From Eubacterium sp. AF16-48 (GTDB lineage Bacteria; Bacillota; Clostridia; Lachnospirales; Lachnospiraceae): a DNA stretch of 64,000 bases. The stretch is taken from positions 124,001 through 188,000 of the forward strand of contig NZ_QUHB01000004.1 of the NCBI RefSeq assembly GCF_003479405.1, written 5' to 3'. Below are positions 22,618 to 30,287 of this stretch, piece by piece. Position 1 is the first letter of the stretch. Each line of letters begins with the position of its first letter. A model generated the notes under the pieces. That model did not search any database, had not been told where the DNA came from, and was given only the letters and a program-made list of their open reading frames with translations. The position numbers and the translations under genes were made by a program.

Positions 22618-24479
22618 TGTACAAATCAGATGAATTGGAACTTTTTCCGAAAAATATCGAGAATATATATACAGCATTAGAAAATGAAATAATGTCGGAT
22701 ATATTAAGACGAATAATTGAAACCGGGGAAATAACAAGGACTGCAGATTGGGAGTTAAGCAGACTGTATGGTATGGGAAAATCAAAAAGTGAGATAAAAA
22801 AGCACATTAAAGAAGCTTTAAATATGACAGATAGTGAAATAGAGGTGCTTTATTCGGATACCTTGAAAGAGGGATATTTAAGGGATAAAACTTTATATGA
22901 AGCTGTAGGTCAGGATTTTATCTCATTTGATGATAATGTGACTTTGCAACAGCTAATAACTGCAACTAAGAAACAGACAACAAATGAATTAAAAAACATT
23001 ACAAAGACAATGGGATTTTCCATTCAGCAACCAAACGGAAAGAAACAGTTTCAGACAGTTGATGATTACTTTAAGAAAACAATGGATAATGCTGTAATGC
23101 ATACATTAAATGGAACTTTTGATTATAATTCCATAATTAGAAAAGTAACTGATGAAATGACGAAAAGCGGAGTGAGAAGTATCAATTATGATTCAGGAAT
23201 ATCCACAAGAATAGATGTTGCAGCAAGAAGAGCGGTTCTTACAGGATTAAATCAGGTAACAAGTAAAATAAGTGAGGATAATGCAAAAAAACTGGATACA
23301 AAATTTGTTGAAGTAAGTTGGCATTCAACCGCAAGGCCTACTCATCAGGTATGGCAGGGAAGAGTATTTTACTGGGACAAGGATAATCCGAACGCTGAAA
23401 AACAGAAAGACGGAGTTCTTTATAAGTCATTTATTAAGGAAACAGGTTACGGTGAGGTGGATGGACTTTGTGGAGCAAACTGCCGACATACATTTTATCC
23501 GTTCATTCCCGGCATTTCAGTTAGAACATACACGGATGAACAATTGGAAGAATTAAACAGGCAGGAAAACGAGAAAAAAGAGTACAATGGCAAGGAATAT
23601 AACAAGTATGAAGCTACTCAATATCAACGCAGGCTTGAAACATTGATGAGAAAATACCGTCAGGATATTAAGTTATTAAAAGAATCAGGATTAGCAGACG
23701 ATTCGGATGAAGTAATAGCTGCACGGTGCAGATACCAGACAGTATCGCAAAAATATAGTGATTTCAGTAAAAAAATGGGATTGCGGGAGCATAGAGACAG
23801 AGTTAATGTTGATGGACTGAAGAATATTGGAAATACAAAAATAAAAAAGGATAGTTCTGGGGAGCAATTATTTAAACCGGTAAATTTAGATAAGAATAAT
23901 GTTTTTGAGGTAGATAGAGGCAGAGTTAATATATCAACTTATAAAATTTTAACTGCGGAAAACAATATATATGTTTCTAATAATGTCAGACTTAAACCTA
24001 AAGAGCTGCATACAATTGATTTGAGTATAACTGAATCATTACAAAAATTAAACATAGCAGATCAGGATAATTTGCCAAGAGTTTTAATTATAAATAGTTC
24101 AGAAATGCAAACAGGAGCCTTGGCATCATATAATCCGGTTAAAAATGAACTTTATGTTGATAGAGCAGTAGGTAACAGATTAAAACTGCTGGAATTACAA
24201 AAAGATGCTGCAAGCCCTAAAAATGTATTAAGTACATATGTGCATGAATACATACATTGGATGGATGCACAATCTTATAGAATAGGACATGGTGAAATAA
24301 TTGATAGCAGTGAATATCTTTATTGGATTAGGCATAAATCAAAGAAAAAGATTGATAAACTTATTGAGAAAGGTTACAATGTTAATAACATAAGTAATTA
24401 TGCTTCGGACAACTTTGATGAAGGAAAGTATGATGAAGTGTATACGGAATACAGAGTTAAGCAGTTATTAGGAGAGTGA
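22617..24479 (+). CDS. MuF-type minor capsid protein fused to a C-terminal HExxH metallopeptidase-like domain
   Basis: This 620-residue protein starts at a GTG overlapping the portal stop. Residues about 1-340 are the phage minor capsid protein 2 family, with WHSTARPTHQVWQGRVFYW and the typical CGANCRHTFYPFIPG. About 100 linker residues follow. A distinct C-terminal domain (about 440-620) carries a predicted peptidase signature HEYIH in TYVHEYIHWMDAQSYR and a later acidic EVYTEYRVKQ. Such modular tails are known in MuF polymorphic toxins, which may be packaged and injected with DNA. The small downstream gene could be a cognate antidote or chaperone; that is inference. Confidence 0.8.
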   Translation: MYKSDELELFPKNIENIYTALENEIMSDILRRIIETGEITRTADWELSRLYGMGKSKSEIKKHIKEALNMTDSEIEVLYSDTLKEGYLRDKTLYEAVGQDFISFDDNVTLQQLITATKKQTTNELKNITKTMGFSIQQPNGKKQFQTVDDYFKKTMDNAVMHTLNGTFDYNSIIRKVTDEMTKSGVRSINYDSGISTRIDVAARRAVLTGLNQVTSKISEDNAKKLDTKFVEVSWHSTARPTHQVWQGRVFYWDKDNPNAEKQKDGVLYKSFIKETGYGEVDGLCGANCRHTFYPFIPGISVRTYTDEQLEELNRQENEKKEYNGKEYNKYEATQYQRRLETLMRKYRQDIKLLKESGLADDSDEVIAARCRYQTVSQKYSDFSKKMGLREHRDRVNVDGLKNIGNTKIKKDSSGEQLFKPVNLDKNNVFEVDRGRVNISTYKILTAENNIYVSNNVRLKPKELHTIDLSITESLQKLNIADQDNLPRVLIINSSEMQTGALASYNPVKNELYVDRAVGNRLKLLELQKDAASPKNVLSTYVHEYIHWMDAQSYRIGHGEIIDSSEYLYWIRHKSKKKIDKLIEKGYNVNNISNYASDNFDEGKYDEVYTEYRVKQLLGE

Positions 24480-24485
24480 TTCTAT

Positions 24486-24671
24486 ATGATATTACCAAAA
24501 ACACCAGAGATGGAAAGAATATGGAGTGAAATAGAACAATATCTGTGTTTTTCTAATGAAAAAGGCTATGAAGTTATTGAAGGCTCACCAGAGGGAACAT
24601 CTGAAAAGTTAGAGGAATACAGGCGTTTAAGGAAAGAACAATGGGATTTCGCAGAAAGCCTAAATTCCTAG
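24486..24671 (+). CDS. Small acidic protein downstream of the MuF fusion
   Basis: This 61-residue acidic helical protein, MILPKTPEMERIWSEIEQYL, then GSPEGTSEKLEEYRRLRKEQ. It starts 6 bp after the fusion gene and is followed at once by a terminator, so the pair ends a transcription unit. Size, charge and position suit an immunity protein or chaperone for the metallopeptidase domain; there is no direct evidence. Confidence 0.55.
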   Translation: MILPKTPEMERIWSEIEQYLCFSNEKGYEVIEGSPEGTSEKLEEYRRLRKEQWDFAESLNS

Positions 24672-24706
24672 ATACCACCAAGCAAAAGGCTGGGTGGTAT
24701 TTTTAG
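24672..24706 (+). terminator. Intrinsic terminator after the MuF pair
   Basis: ATACCACC (24672-24679) pairs with GGTGGTAT (24693-24700), followed by TTTTAG. The extended stem includes AAGC/GGCT. A terminator inside the head gene cluster is unusual and may reduce late transcription or mark a cassette boundary. Confidence 0.75.
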
Positions 24707-24723
24707 TTTCAAAAGGAGACAAT

Positions 24724-25044
24724 ATGGATAATTTCAAAGCAGTATACAAGATTCTGTCAACATTGGAAAAAGCAATGGATTTGCCTGAATTTGACATATC
24801 AGTAATTGACCATAAAGCAATTGGAGTATCAAAGGAACGTTGGTCACGTTACATAGAGATGATGGCTGATGTTGGTTATATCAAAGGTGTAAGAGTTGGC
24901 ACAAGCATAACAGGAGAAACCATTGTTGAGTATGACAATATGAGAATTACCTTAAAAGGTTTAGAATACTTGCAGGAAAATTCAATAATGAGAAAAATCT
25001 ATAATGCAGCCAAAGGCATTAAGGAGATAACACCGGGATTATAA
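24724..25044 (+). CDS. YjcQ-family winged-helix protein
   Basis: This 106-residue protein resembles YjcQ (MDNFKAVYKILSTLEKAMDL; RITLKGLEYLQENSIM), a small winged-helix fold common in Firmicute prophages. AAAAGGAG precedes the ATG at 24724. It probably binds DNA or another phage protein. It lies between the MuF pair and the scaffold gene. Confidence 0.8.
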   Translation: MDNFKAVYKILSTLEKAMDLPEFDISVIDHKAIGVSKERWSRYIEMMADVGYIKGVRVGTSITGETIVEYDNMRITLKGLEYLQENSIMRKIYNAAKGIKEITPGL

Positions 25045-25120
25045 ATTTAATAATTATTAATTAAGGACTTAGAGATAGGTTCTTTTTTTATACCCTAAAA
25101 ACAACAAAAGGAGGTACATC

Positions 25121-25201
25121 ATGGTAACATCAGTACAGATTACATTGATTATATGTGTCACGGTTTTGTTGCTTACACTAACCGGAAGAAAAAACAAATA
25201 A
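25121..25201 (+). CDS. 26-residue membrane microprotein
   Basis: MVTSVQITLIICVTVLLLTL followed by TGRKNK: one hydrophobic helix with a basic end. The ribosome binding site AAAGGAGG with 7-nt spacing is among the best in the window, so translation is likely. The function is unknown. Small single-helix peptides in phages include holin-like and toxin-like products. Confidence 0.55.
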   Translation: MVTSVQITLIICVTVLLLTLTGRKNK

Positions 25202-25325
25202 TAAAGTAAATCAGGCAGTCGAAAAGCTGTCTTTTTATATGGTCCTGAATAAGACGTAAAAATGTTCAGAATATCAAATGTATGTGACGCAACCACGTAA
25301 AAAGCGTAACGGAAAGGATGTAAAA

Positions 25326-25868
25326 ATGAAAAGAAAATTCTTAGAGGATTTAGGAATTGAAAAGGAAGCTATTGAAAAAATCATGGCTGAAAACGGAGCT
25401 GATATCGAAAGAGCCAAGGGAGATACTGAGGCCTTGAAAACGCAGCTAAATGAAACTCAGGAGAAACTTAAGGGTTTTGAGGGAGTAGATGTTGCAGAAC
25501 TTAAAGGTAAAATTACAGACCTTACAAATGAGATTGCAACAAACAAAGCTGATTATGAGAAGAAGATAGCAGACAGAGATTTTAATGACCTGGTAAAGGG
25601 TATTGCTAGCGAATACAAGGCCAGAGACATTAAGGCAGTAATGCCATTTCTTGATGTTGAGGCTCTCAAATCAAGCAAGAATCAGGACAAGGACATAAGG
25701 GCAGCATTTGACGGAATAGTTAAGGAACAGAGCTATTTGTTTGAATCCAACAAAAAAGTACCTTATGTAGTTAGTTCAACACCGGGACCAATGCAGGGTG
25801 GAACTGATCCTGATGACAAAAAAGCAAGAGCAAATGAAGCATTTAGAAGCTTATTTGCAAGAGATTAA
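25326..25868 (+). CDS. Scaffold protein (phage minor structural GP20 family)
   Basis: This 180-residue scaffold is mainly coiled coil (IEKEAIEKIMAENGADIERA, then TQLNETQEKLKGFEGVDVAE) with a C-terminal basic/aromatic end (EAFRSLFARD) typical of GP20 scaffolds that drive prohead assembly. The ATG at 25326 is preceded by GGAAAGGATG. It lies directly before the major capsid gene, as expected. Confidence 0.88.
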   Translation: MKRKFLEDLGIEKEAIEKIMAENGADIERAKGDTEALKTQLNETQEKLKGFEGVDVAELKGKITDLTNEIATNKADYEKKIADRDFNDLVKGIASEYKARDIKAVMPFLDVEALKSSKNQDKDIRAAFDGIVKEQSYLFESNKKVPYVVSSTPGPMQGGTDPDDKKARANEAFRSLFARD

Positions 25869-25885
25869 AGAAAAGGAGATAAAAA

Positions 25886-27079
25886 ATGTCAGTAAATATT
25901 ATTAACAGAGAAAATGCGGAAGCACTTATCCGTGAACAGATTGTAGATGCTATTGCTCAGGATGTACCAAAGTCATCATCATTTATGGCTATGGCGAAGA
26001 AATTACCTAACATGACATCTAAACAGACACGTATCAGAGTATTAGACTTTTTACCTACAGCATATTGGGTAAACGGTGACACAGGAATGAAGCAGACTTC
26101 AAAGCAGGCTTGGGATAATGTATGGTTGACAGCAGCAGAACTTGCAGTAATTGTACCTATTCCGGAAGCAGTTCTTGATGATTCAGAATTTGACATTATG
26201 GGAGAGGTTACACCAAGAGTAATTGAAGCTATTGGCCAGAGAGTTGATAGTGCTATTATCTTTGGTGAAAACAGGCCGGCAGAATGGCAGAATGATATTA
26301 TTACATTAGCAAGACAGGCAGGCAACAACGTTTCACTTGGTTCAAATCCAAATTATTATGACAAGATTCTTTGTGAGGACGGAGTATTTGCAAAGGTTGA
26401 GGATGACGGCTATTCAGTAAGTGGTGTTATTGCATCTACTAACATGAAGGCAAAATTAAGAGGAATCAAGGATAGTACAGGACAGCCTATCTTTGTTAAG
26501 TCAATGCAGGACGCAACATCATATGCTCTTGATGGAACACCAATGCAGTTTCCTGTTAATGGAGCATTTAACAAGTCCATTGCACAGTTAGTAGCAGGAG
26601 ATTTCTCTCAGGCTGTTTATTCAATTAGACAGGATATTACAACAAAGATTTTAACAGAAGGTGTTATTCAGGATCCAATAAACAAGGAAATAGTGTATAA
26701 CCTTGCACAGCAGGATATGATTGCCCTTAGAGTAGTATTTAGAATAGGTTGGGCACTTCCAAATCCTGCAACACGTATGGATGAGGACAGAGTTGGATGT
26801 CCTTTTGCTTATCTTGAACCGGCAACAGCTGTTACAACACAGACTGTAACGTTTACTGTTAAGGATGATAATTCAAAATCACCGGCTGCTATTTCAGGTG
26901 CAAGAGTAAATGTTAATGGTTCAAACATTAAAACAAATGCATCCGGAGAAGCTGTGTTTAACCTTAGACCGGGTACATATCCATATTCAGTAACCTGCAA
27001 GGATAAGGTTAAGGTAACAGGAACCGTTACTGTCGCAAAAGAAGCAGTTACACAGGCAGTAACAATGATTGCACAGTAA
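25886..27079 (+). CDS. Major capsid protein with a C-terminal Ig-like/CNA-B-like domain
   Basis: This 397-residue protein has an HK97-type coat core (about 1-320; VPIPEAVLDDSEFDIMGEVT, ALRVVFRIGWALPNPATRMD). An extra C-terminal beta domain of about 70 residues reads SGARVNVNGSNIKTNASGEA and then FNLRPGTYPYSVTCKDKVKV. Such domains decorate the capsid surface and may bind glycans or mucus. AAAGGAG precedes the ATG. Confidence 0.9.
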   Translation: MSVNIINRENAEALIREQIVDAIAQDVPKSSSFMAMAKKLPNMTSKQTRIRVLDFLPTAYWVNGDTGMKQTSKQAWDNVWLTAAELAVIVPIPEAVLDDSEFDIMGEVTPRVIEAIGQRVDSAIIFGENRPAEWQNDIITLARQAGNNVSLGSNPNYYDKILCEDGVFAKVEDDGYSVSGVIASTNMKAKLRGIKDSTGQPIFVKSMQDATSYALDGTPMQFPVNGAFNKSIAQLVAGDFSQAVYSIRQDITTKILTEGVIQDPINKEIVYNLAQQDMIALRVVFRIGWALPNPATRMDEDRVGCPFAYLEPATAVTTQTVTFTVKDDNSKSPAAISGARVNVNGSNIKTNASGEAVFNLRPGTYPYSVTCKDKVKVTGTVTVAKEAVTQAVTMIAQ

Positions 27080-27092
27080 GGAAGTGGTGAAA

Positions 27093-27464
27093 GTGTGGTA
27101 CACATCATATGACTATTATGCAAATGAATACTGTGGAGGAGCACCGGTGGTAGATTCCACCGGGTTCCGTAAACTTCTTCTTGAAGCACAGAGCCTTATT
27201 GACATGTATACATTTAACCGCTTAAAGAAAATGACGGAATATGGCGAGGAGATACAGAACTGCTGTTGTGAATTGGTAGAGATTATTTCTGATTATCAGG
27301 AGAGAAAGAATGAAAATCCCTCAAATATATCAAGTGAGAAGATAAAAAATTATTCCGTTACATATGAATCTTCCGAAAATATTAGCCAAAGATATGAAAG
27401 CAATAAAAAGAAAGTTATATTTAAATGGCTTGCTAACAGTGGCTTATTGTACAGGGGGTATTAA
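27093..27464 (+). CDS. Head-tail connector (gp6-like adaptor)
   Basis: This protein has about 123 residues from the GTG at 27093 (AAGGAAG 8 nt upstream). It is helical (FRKLLLEAQSLIDMYTFNRL, QNCCCELVEIISDYQE), consistent with the gp6-like adaptor that plugs under the portal. Start choice is uncertain: GTGs at 27084 and 27087 are in frame. Confidence 0.7.
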   Translation: MWYTSYDYYANEYCGGAPVVDSTGFRKLLLEAQSLIDMYTFNRLKKMTEYGEEIQNCCCELVEIISDYQERKNENPSNISSEKIKNYSVTYESSENISQRYESNKKKVIFKWLANSGLLYRGY

Positions 27465-27465
27465 T

Positions 27466-27816
27466 ATGTTGACAAATGGAGTAATAACTCATTTTGAAAA
27501 GTTGGTTGGATACAGAAGTAAAACATATAAAGCTTACTTTGAAAAGCAGGATAACTCCAAAAACTCAAAAGATGGTGAGAAAGCCTCTCATGCATTGTTT
27601 GTGGCTGTGCCAACACTAAAAGAATTGCCATTTCAGAACGGGGATTTGATTGTAATAGGCAAATGTTCGTTAAAGATTGATAATACGTCAGAAAAGGCAA
27701 AATCAGACAGCTACAGACAATTAAGAAATAACTGTAAGGTTTATACTGTATCATCTGTTGAACCATGTCTTTTTGGAAGCAAAAGAATGTGGCATTACGA
27801 GTTAGGATGTGATTAG
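27466..27816 (+). CDS. Head closure-type protein
   Basis: This 116-residue beta-rich protein (MLTNGVITHFEKLVGYRSKT; KELPFQNGDLIVIGKCSLKI) occupies the head-tail stopper position. The ATG at 27466 has ACAGGGGG upstream and lies one base after the previous stop. The role is assigned by synteny. Confidence 0.6.
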   Translation: MLTNGVITHFEKLVGYRSKTYKAYFEKQDNSKNSKDGEKASHALFVAVPTLKELPFQNGDLIVIGKCSLKIDNTSEKAKSDSYRQLRNNCKVYTVSSVEPCLFGSKRMWHYELGCD

Positions 27817-28272
27817 GTGAAGAATGAAATCAGGTTAAATGATAAGGACTTTTACAAGGCAATGGAGGAAAAGAGAAAGCTTTTTGCTGTTGGCGGTCCG
27901 ATTCAGCAATTTATAGACAGTGAAGTATTAAGGCTAATGGTTCCGTATACACCAATGGATACAGGAGCAATGATACAATCAGCAATAGCCGGTACTGTTA
28001 TTGGAAGTGGCAAAATAGAATACAATTCACCATATGCAAGATACTTGTATTATGGCGAGGTTTACGGTCCTAATATTCCCAAAAAGGAAAATGGAATAAT
28101 TGTGGGATATTGGTCACCACCCAAAAAGCAACCGACAGGTAGACCTCTTACTTATTCAACAGAGAGACATCCGTTAGCAGGCAAGCTGTGGTTTGAGAGA
28201 ATGAAAGCAGACCATAAGGACGATATTTTAAAGGGTGCTATTGCTATAGCAATGGGAAGGAGTTCTAATTGA
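27817..28272 (+). CDS. HK97 gp10-like minor capsid/tail completion protein
   Basis: This 151-residue protein contains LMVPYTPMDTGAMIQSAIAG and YNSPYARYLYYGEVYGPN, characteristic of minor capsid proteins in A118-like phages. A GTG start follows the preceding TAG directly. It probably links tail tube and head. Confidence 0.75.
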   Translation: MKNEIRLNDKDFYKAMEEKRKLFAVGGPIQQFIDSEVLRLMVPYTPMDTGAMIQSAIAGTVIGSGKIEYNSPYARYLYYGEVYGPNIPKKENGIIVGYWSPPKKQPTGRPLTYSTERHPLAGKLWFERMKADHKDDILKGAIAIAMGRSSN

Positions 28273-28718
28273 ATATAATTGAACTTGTAAAAGAGTTATT
28301 AACTAATTATCCGAAAATGAAGGAGTTTACTAACAAAATACACATTGATTTTACAAGAAATGAACCCTCTGACTTTGGTTTATCTTCAACGGGAGATACA
28401 AAGATAAAGGAAGACATACTTGGAAATCAGACAAGGAAGCATAATTTTGTGCTGTATGCTATTAATCAGGCATTTAATGACTATGACAGATTAGCAAACA
28501 GCACTTTTTTATTGGAACTGTCATACTGGTTGGAATTAATATGTGAGAATGAATATGAGATAGAAGCTGTTATTGATAATAAAAAGAGAAAAGGCTTTTT
28601 AAAGTCAATTGAGTGTGCCAATGCCATGTTATTTCAGATACCAACAGGAGACATTAATGATGGCTGCATGTATCAGATACAGATATATGCAACATATACT
28701 TTAGAAAGTGAGGAGTAA
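28269..28718 (+). CDS. Tail terminator-type protein
   Basis: This 149-residue protein, TTG start overlapping the previous stop, reads MNIIELVKELLTNYPKMKEF and contains a beta core (HNFVLYAINQAFNDYDRLAN). The position between the gp10-like and tail tube genes suits the tail terminator that caps the tail tube. Confidence 0.65.
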   Translation: MNIIELVKELLTNYPKMKEFTNKIHIDFTRNEPSDFGLSSTGDTKIKEDILGNQTRKHNFVLYAINQAFNDYDRLANSTFLLELSYWLELICENEYEIEAVIDNKKRKGFLKSIECANAMLFQIPTGDINDGCMYQIQIYATYTLESEE

Positions 28719-28719
28719 A

Positions 28720-29229
28720 ATGAAGTTAAAAAGAAGTTATCTGTTGCACTTCATAGATGCAACATTTGGTGGAACAGGAACACCGAAGTGGTTCTTACTT
28801 GGTAAGGACATTGAGGATATGTCAGTTGAATTAAATCCTGACACCAGCACTGTCAAGAACATTCTTGATGAAACATCAGTTAATGATAATGGATATGAGC
28901 CAAGTATGGATGCAGATCCGTATTATGCAAATCCTGATGATGCAATTTATGAGAACCTTAGAAACATTGCAATGAACAGACTTACAGGAGATGACTGTAA
29001 GACACAGATTCTTGAAGTTTTAATTGAAGGTGATTCAGAGGCAACACATAAGGCATGGACAGAGGATGTGATTGTAAAACCACAGTCATACGGTGGATCA
29101 CAGGGAGGAATTAACATTCCGTTCAATGTTGCTTTTGCCGGCAACAGAGTGGAAGGAACAGTTACTTTGGCTAATAAGGTACCTACTTTTAAGGCAGCTT
29201 CAAGTACGGCATCACAGACCGGCAAATAA
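28720..29229 (+). CDS. Major tail tube protein
   Basis: This 169-residue protein (SYLLHFIDATFGGTGTPKWF; NPDTSTVKNILDETSVNDNG) has a beta-rich core, and its C-terminal NKVPTFKAASSTASQTGK is typical of tail tube subunits. The ATG at 28720 follows GAGGAG. A stem-loop lies just downstream, as often found after abundant structural genes. Confidence 0.8.
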   Translation: MKLKRSYLLHFIDATFGGTGTPKWFLLGKDIEDMSVELNPDTSTVKNILDETSVNDNGYEPSMDADPYYANPDDAIYENLRNIAMNRLTGDDCKTQILEVLIEGDSEATHKAWTEDVIVKPQSYGGSQGGINIPFNVAFAGNRVEGTVTLANKVPTFKAASSTASQTGK

Positions 29230-29243
29230 ATAAAAATAAAAAC

Positions 29244-29270
29244 GCAGAGGGGATATAAATTCCCCTTTGC
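29244..29270 (+). terminator. Hairpin after the tail tube gene
   Basis: GCAGAGGGGA (29244-29253) pairs with TCCCCTTTGC (29261-29270) with one G-U, loop 7 nt. No T-run follows, so it more likely stabilises the mRNA 3' end or lowers expression of the following chaperone genes than terminates fully. Confidence 0.5.
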
Positions 29271-29291
29271 AATATGAGAGGAGAAACGTAA

Positions 29292-29702
29292 ATGCAGAGT
29301 ATTAGTTTTGATGAAGGATATAAGGAGTTTTGTGTTAATGGTGATGAAAACAGAGTAGTAAGATTCAATCCGAAGGATTTTGGCATTGTAACCAGAATGC
29401 AGGATACATTATCAGATTTTAGTGATTTAGAGAAAAAGCTGAAGGAAAGCACTGAAGATACATTTGCCGGAGTTTTAAAAGAGGCAGAAGAAACAGTTTA
29501 TGAAAAAATGGATAAGATTTTTAATTCAGACGTTCATGATATTATATTCAATCATCAATCACCCCTTGCACTTGTAGGTGGTGAATTTTTATTTATGCGT
29601 GTAATAAATGCAGTTATCCCAATAGTAGAATCAGAAGTGAAAAAGGAAGTCGCTGAATCAGAAAAGAGAATGGGAAAATATACTAAGAGGTACGTTAAAT
29701 GA
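29292..29702 (+). CDS. Tail assembly chaperone
   Basis: This 136-residue protein (MQSISFDEGYKEFCVNGDEN ... VVRFNPKDFG) occupies the position of the first chaperone that coats the tape measure protein before tube assembly. Its stop overlaps the next ATG in ATGA. Confidence 0.75.
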   Translation: MQSISFDEGYKEFCVNGDENRVVRFNPKDFGIVTRMQDTLSDFSDLEKKLKESTEDTFAGVLKEAEETVYEKMDKIFNSDVHDIIFNHQSPLALVGGEFLFMRVINAVIPIVESEVKKEVAESEKRMGKYTKRYVK

Positions 29703-30259
29703 TAGGTGTCCTGCCAAAATCAATAGAAGTTGATGGGACGGATGAACCAATAAGAACGGATTTCAGAGACATTCTTGTGATTTTTTCAGCATTCAACGAC
29801 GAAGAGTTGTCACCACAGGAAAAATATATGGTATGCCTAACAATTCTTTATGAGAATTTTCAAAATATGAATGAAGATAATTATGAGGAGGCATATGCAA
29901 AAGCCATAGATTTTTTGACTTTAGGAATGGAAGACAAGAAAAATGACACACCTAAGCTTATGGACTGGGAACAGGATGAAGCATTAGTGTTTTCGGCGAT
30001 TAATAAGGTGGCAGGGATGGAGGTCAGAGCATTGGAATATGTGCATTGGTGGACTTTTATGGGATATTACACGGCAATAGGTGAAAGCCTTTTCAGTGAG
30101 GTTGTGAATATACGTGCAAAACGGCAAAACGGTAAAAAGCTTGAAGTGAACGAAATGGAATTTTATAAAAAAAATAAGGATATGGTGGATTTGAAAATCA
30201 GGTACACCAAAGAAGAAATAAAGGAAAGAGAAGAGTTAAAGAGGATGCTTGGTATATAG
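29699..30259 (+). CDS. Bacteriophage Gp15-family tail chaperone
   Basis: This 186-residue Gp15-family protein is recognisable by DYSxxxxAFxDxxLSPQEKY-like text (FSAFNDEELSPQEKYMVCLT) and VHWWTFMGYYTAIGESLFSE. It acts with the preceding protein in tail assembly. In A118-like phages this pair replaces the frameshifted G/GT of lambda; here it is a 4-base overlap instead. Confidence 0.85.
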   Translation: MIGVLPKSIEVDGTDEPIRTDFRDILVIFSAFNDEELSPQEKYMVCLTILYENFQNMNEDNYEEAYAKAIDFLTLGMEDKKNDTPKLMDWEQDEALVFSAINKVAGMEVRALEYVHWWTFMGYYTAIGESLFSEVVNIRAKRQNGKKLEVNEMEFYKKNKDMVDLKIRYTKEEIKEREELKRMLGI

Positions 30260-30271
30260 AGTATCCTCTTT
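30238..30271 (+). other. 9-bp hairpin across the gp15 stop codon before the tape measure gene
   Basis: AAAGAGGAT (30238-30246) pairs perfectly with ATCCTCTTT (30263-30271). The 16-nt loop contains the gp15 stop codon, and the stem covers part of the tape measure leader. It could set the low translation level needed for the tape measure, or act as a weak terminator. Confidence 0.5.
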
Positions 30272-30287
30272 AGTTTTGGGTAAAAAA

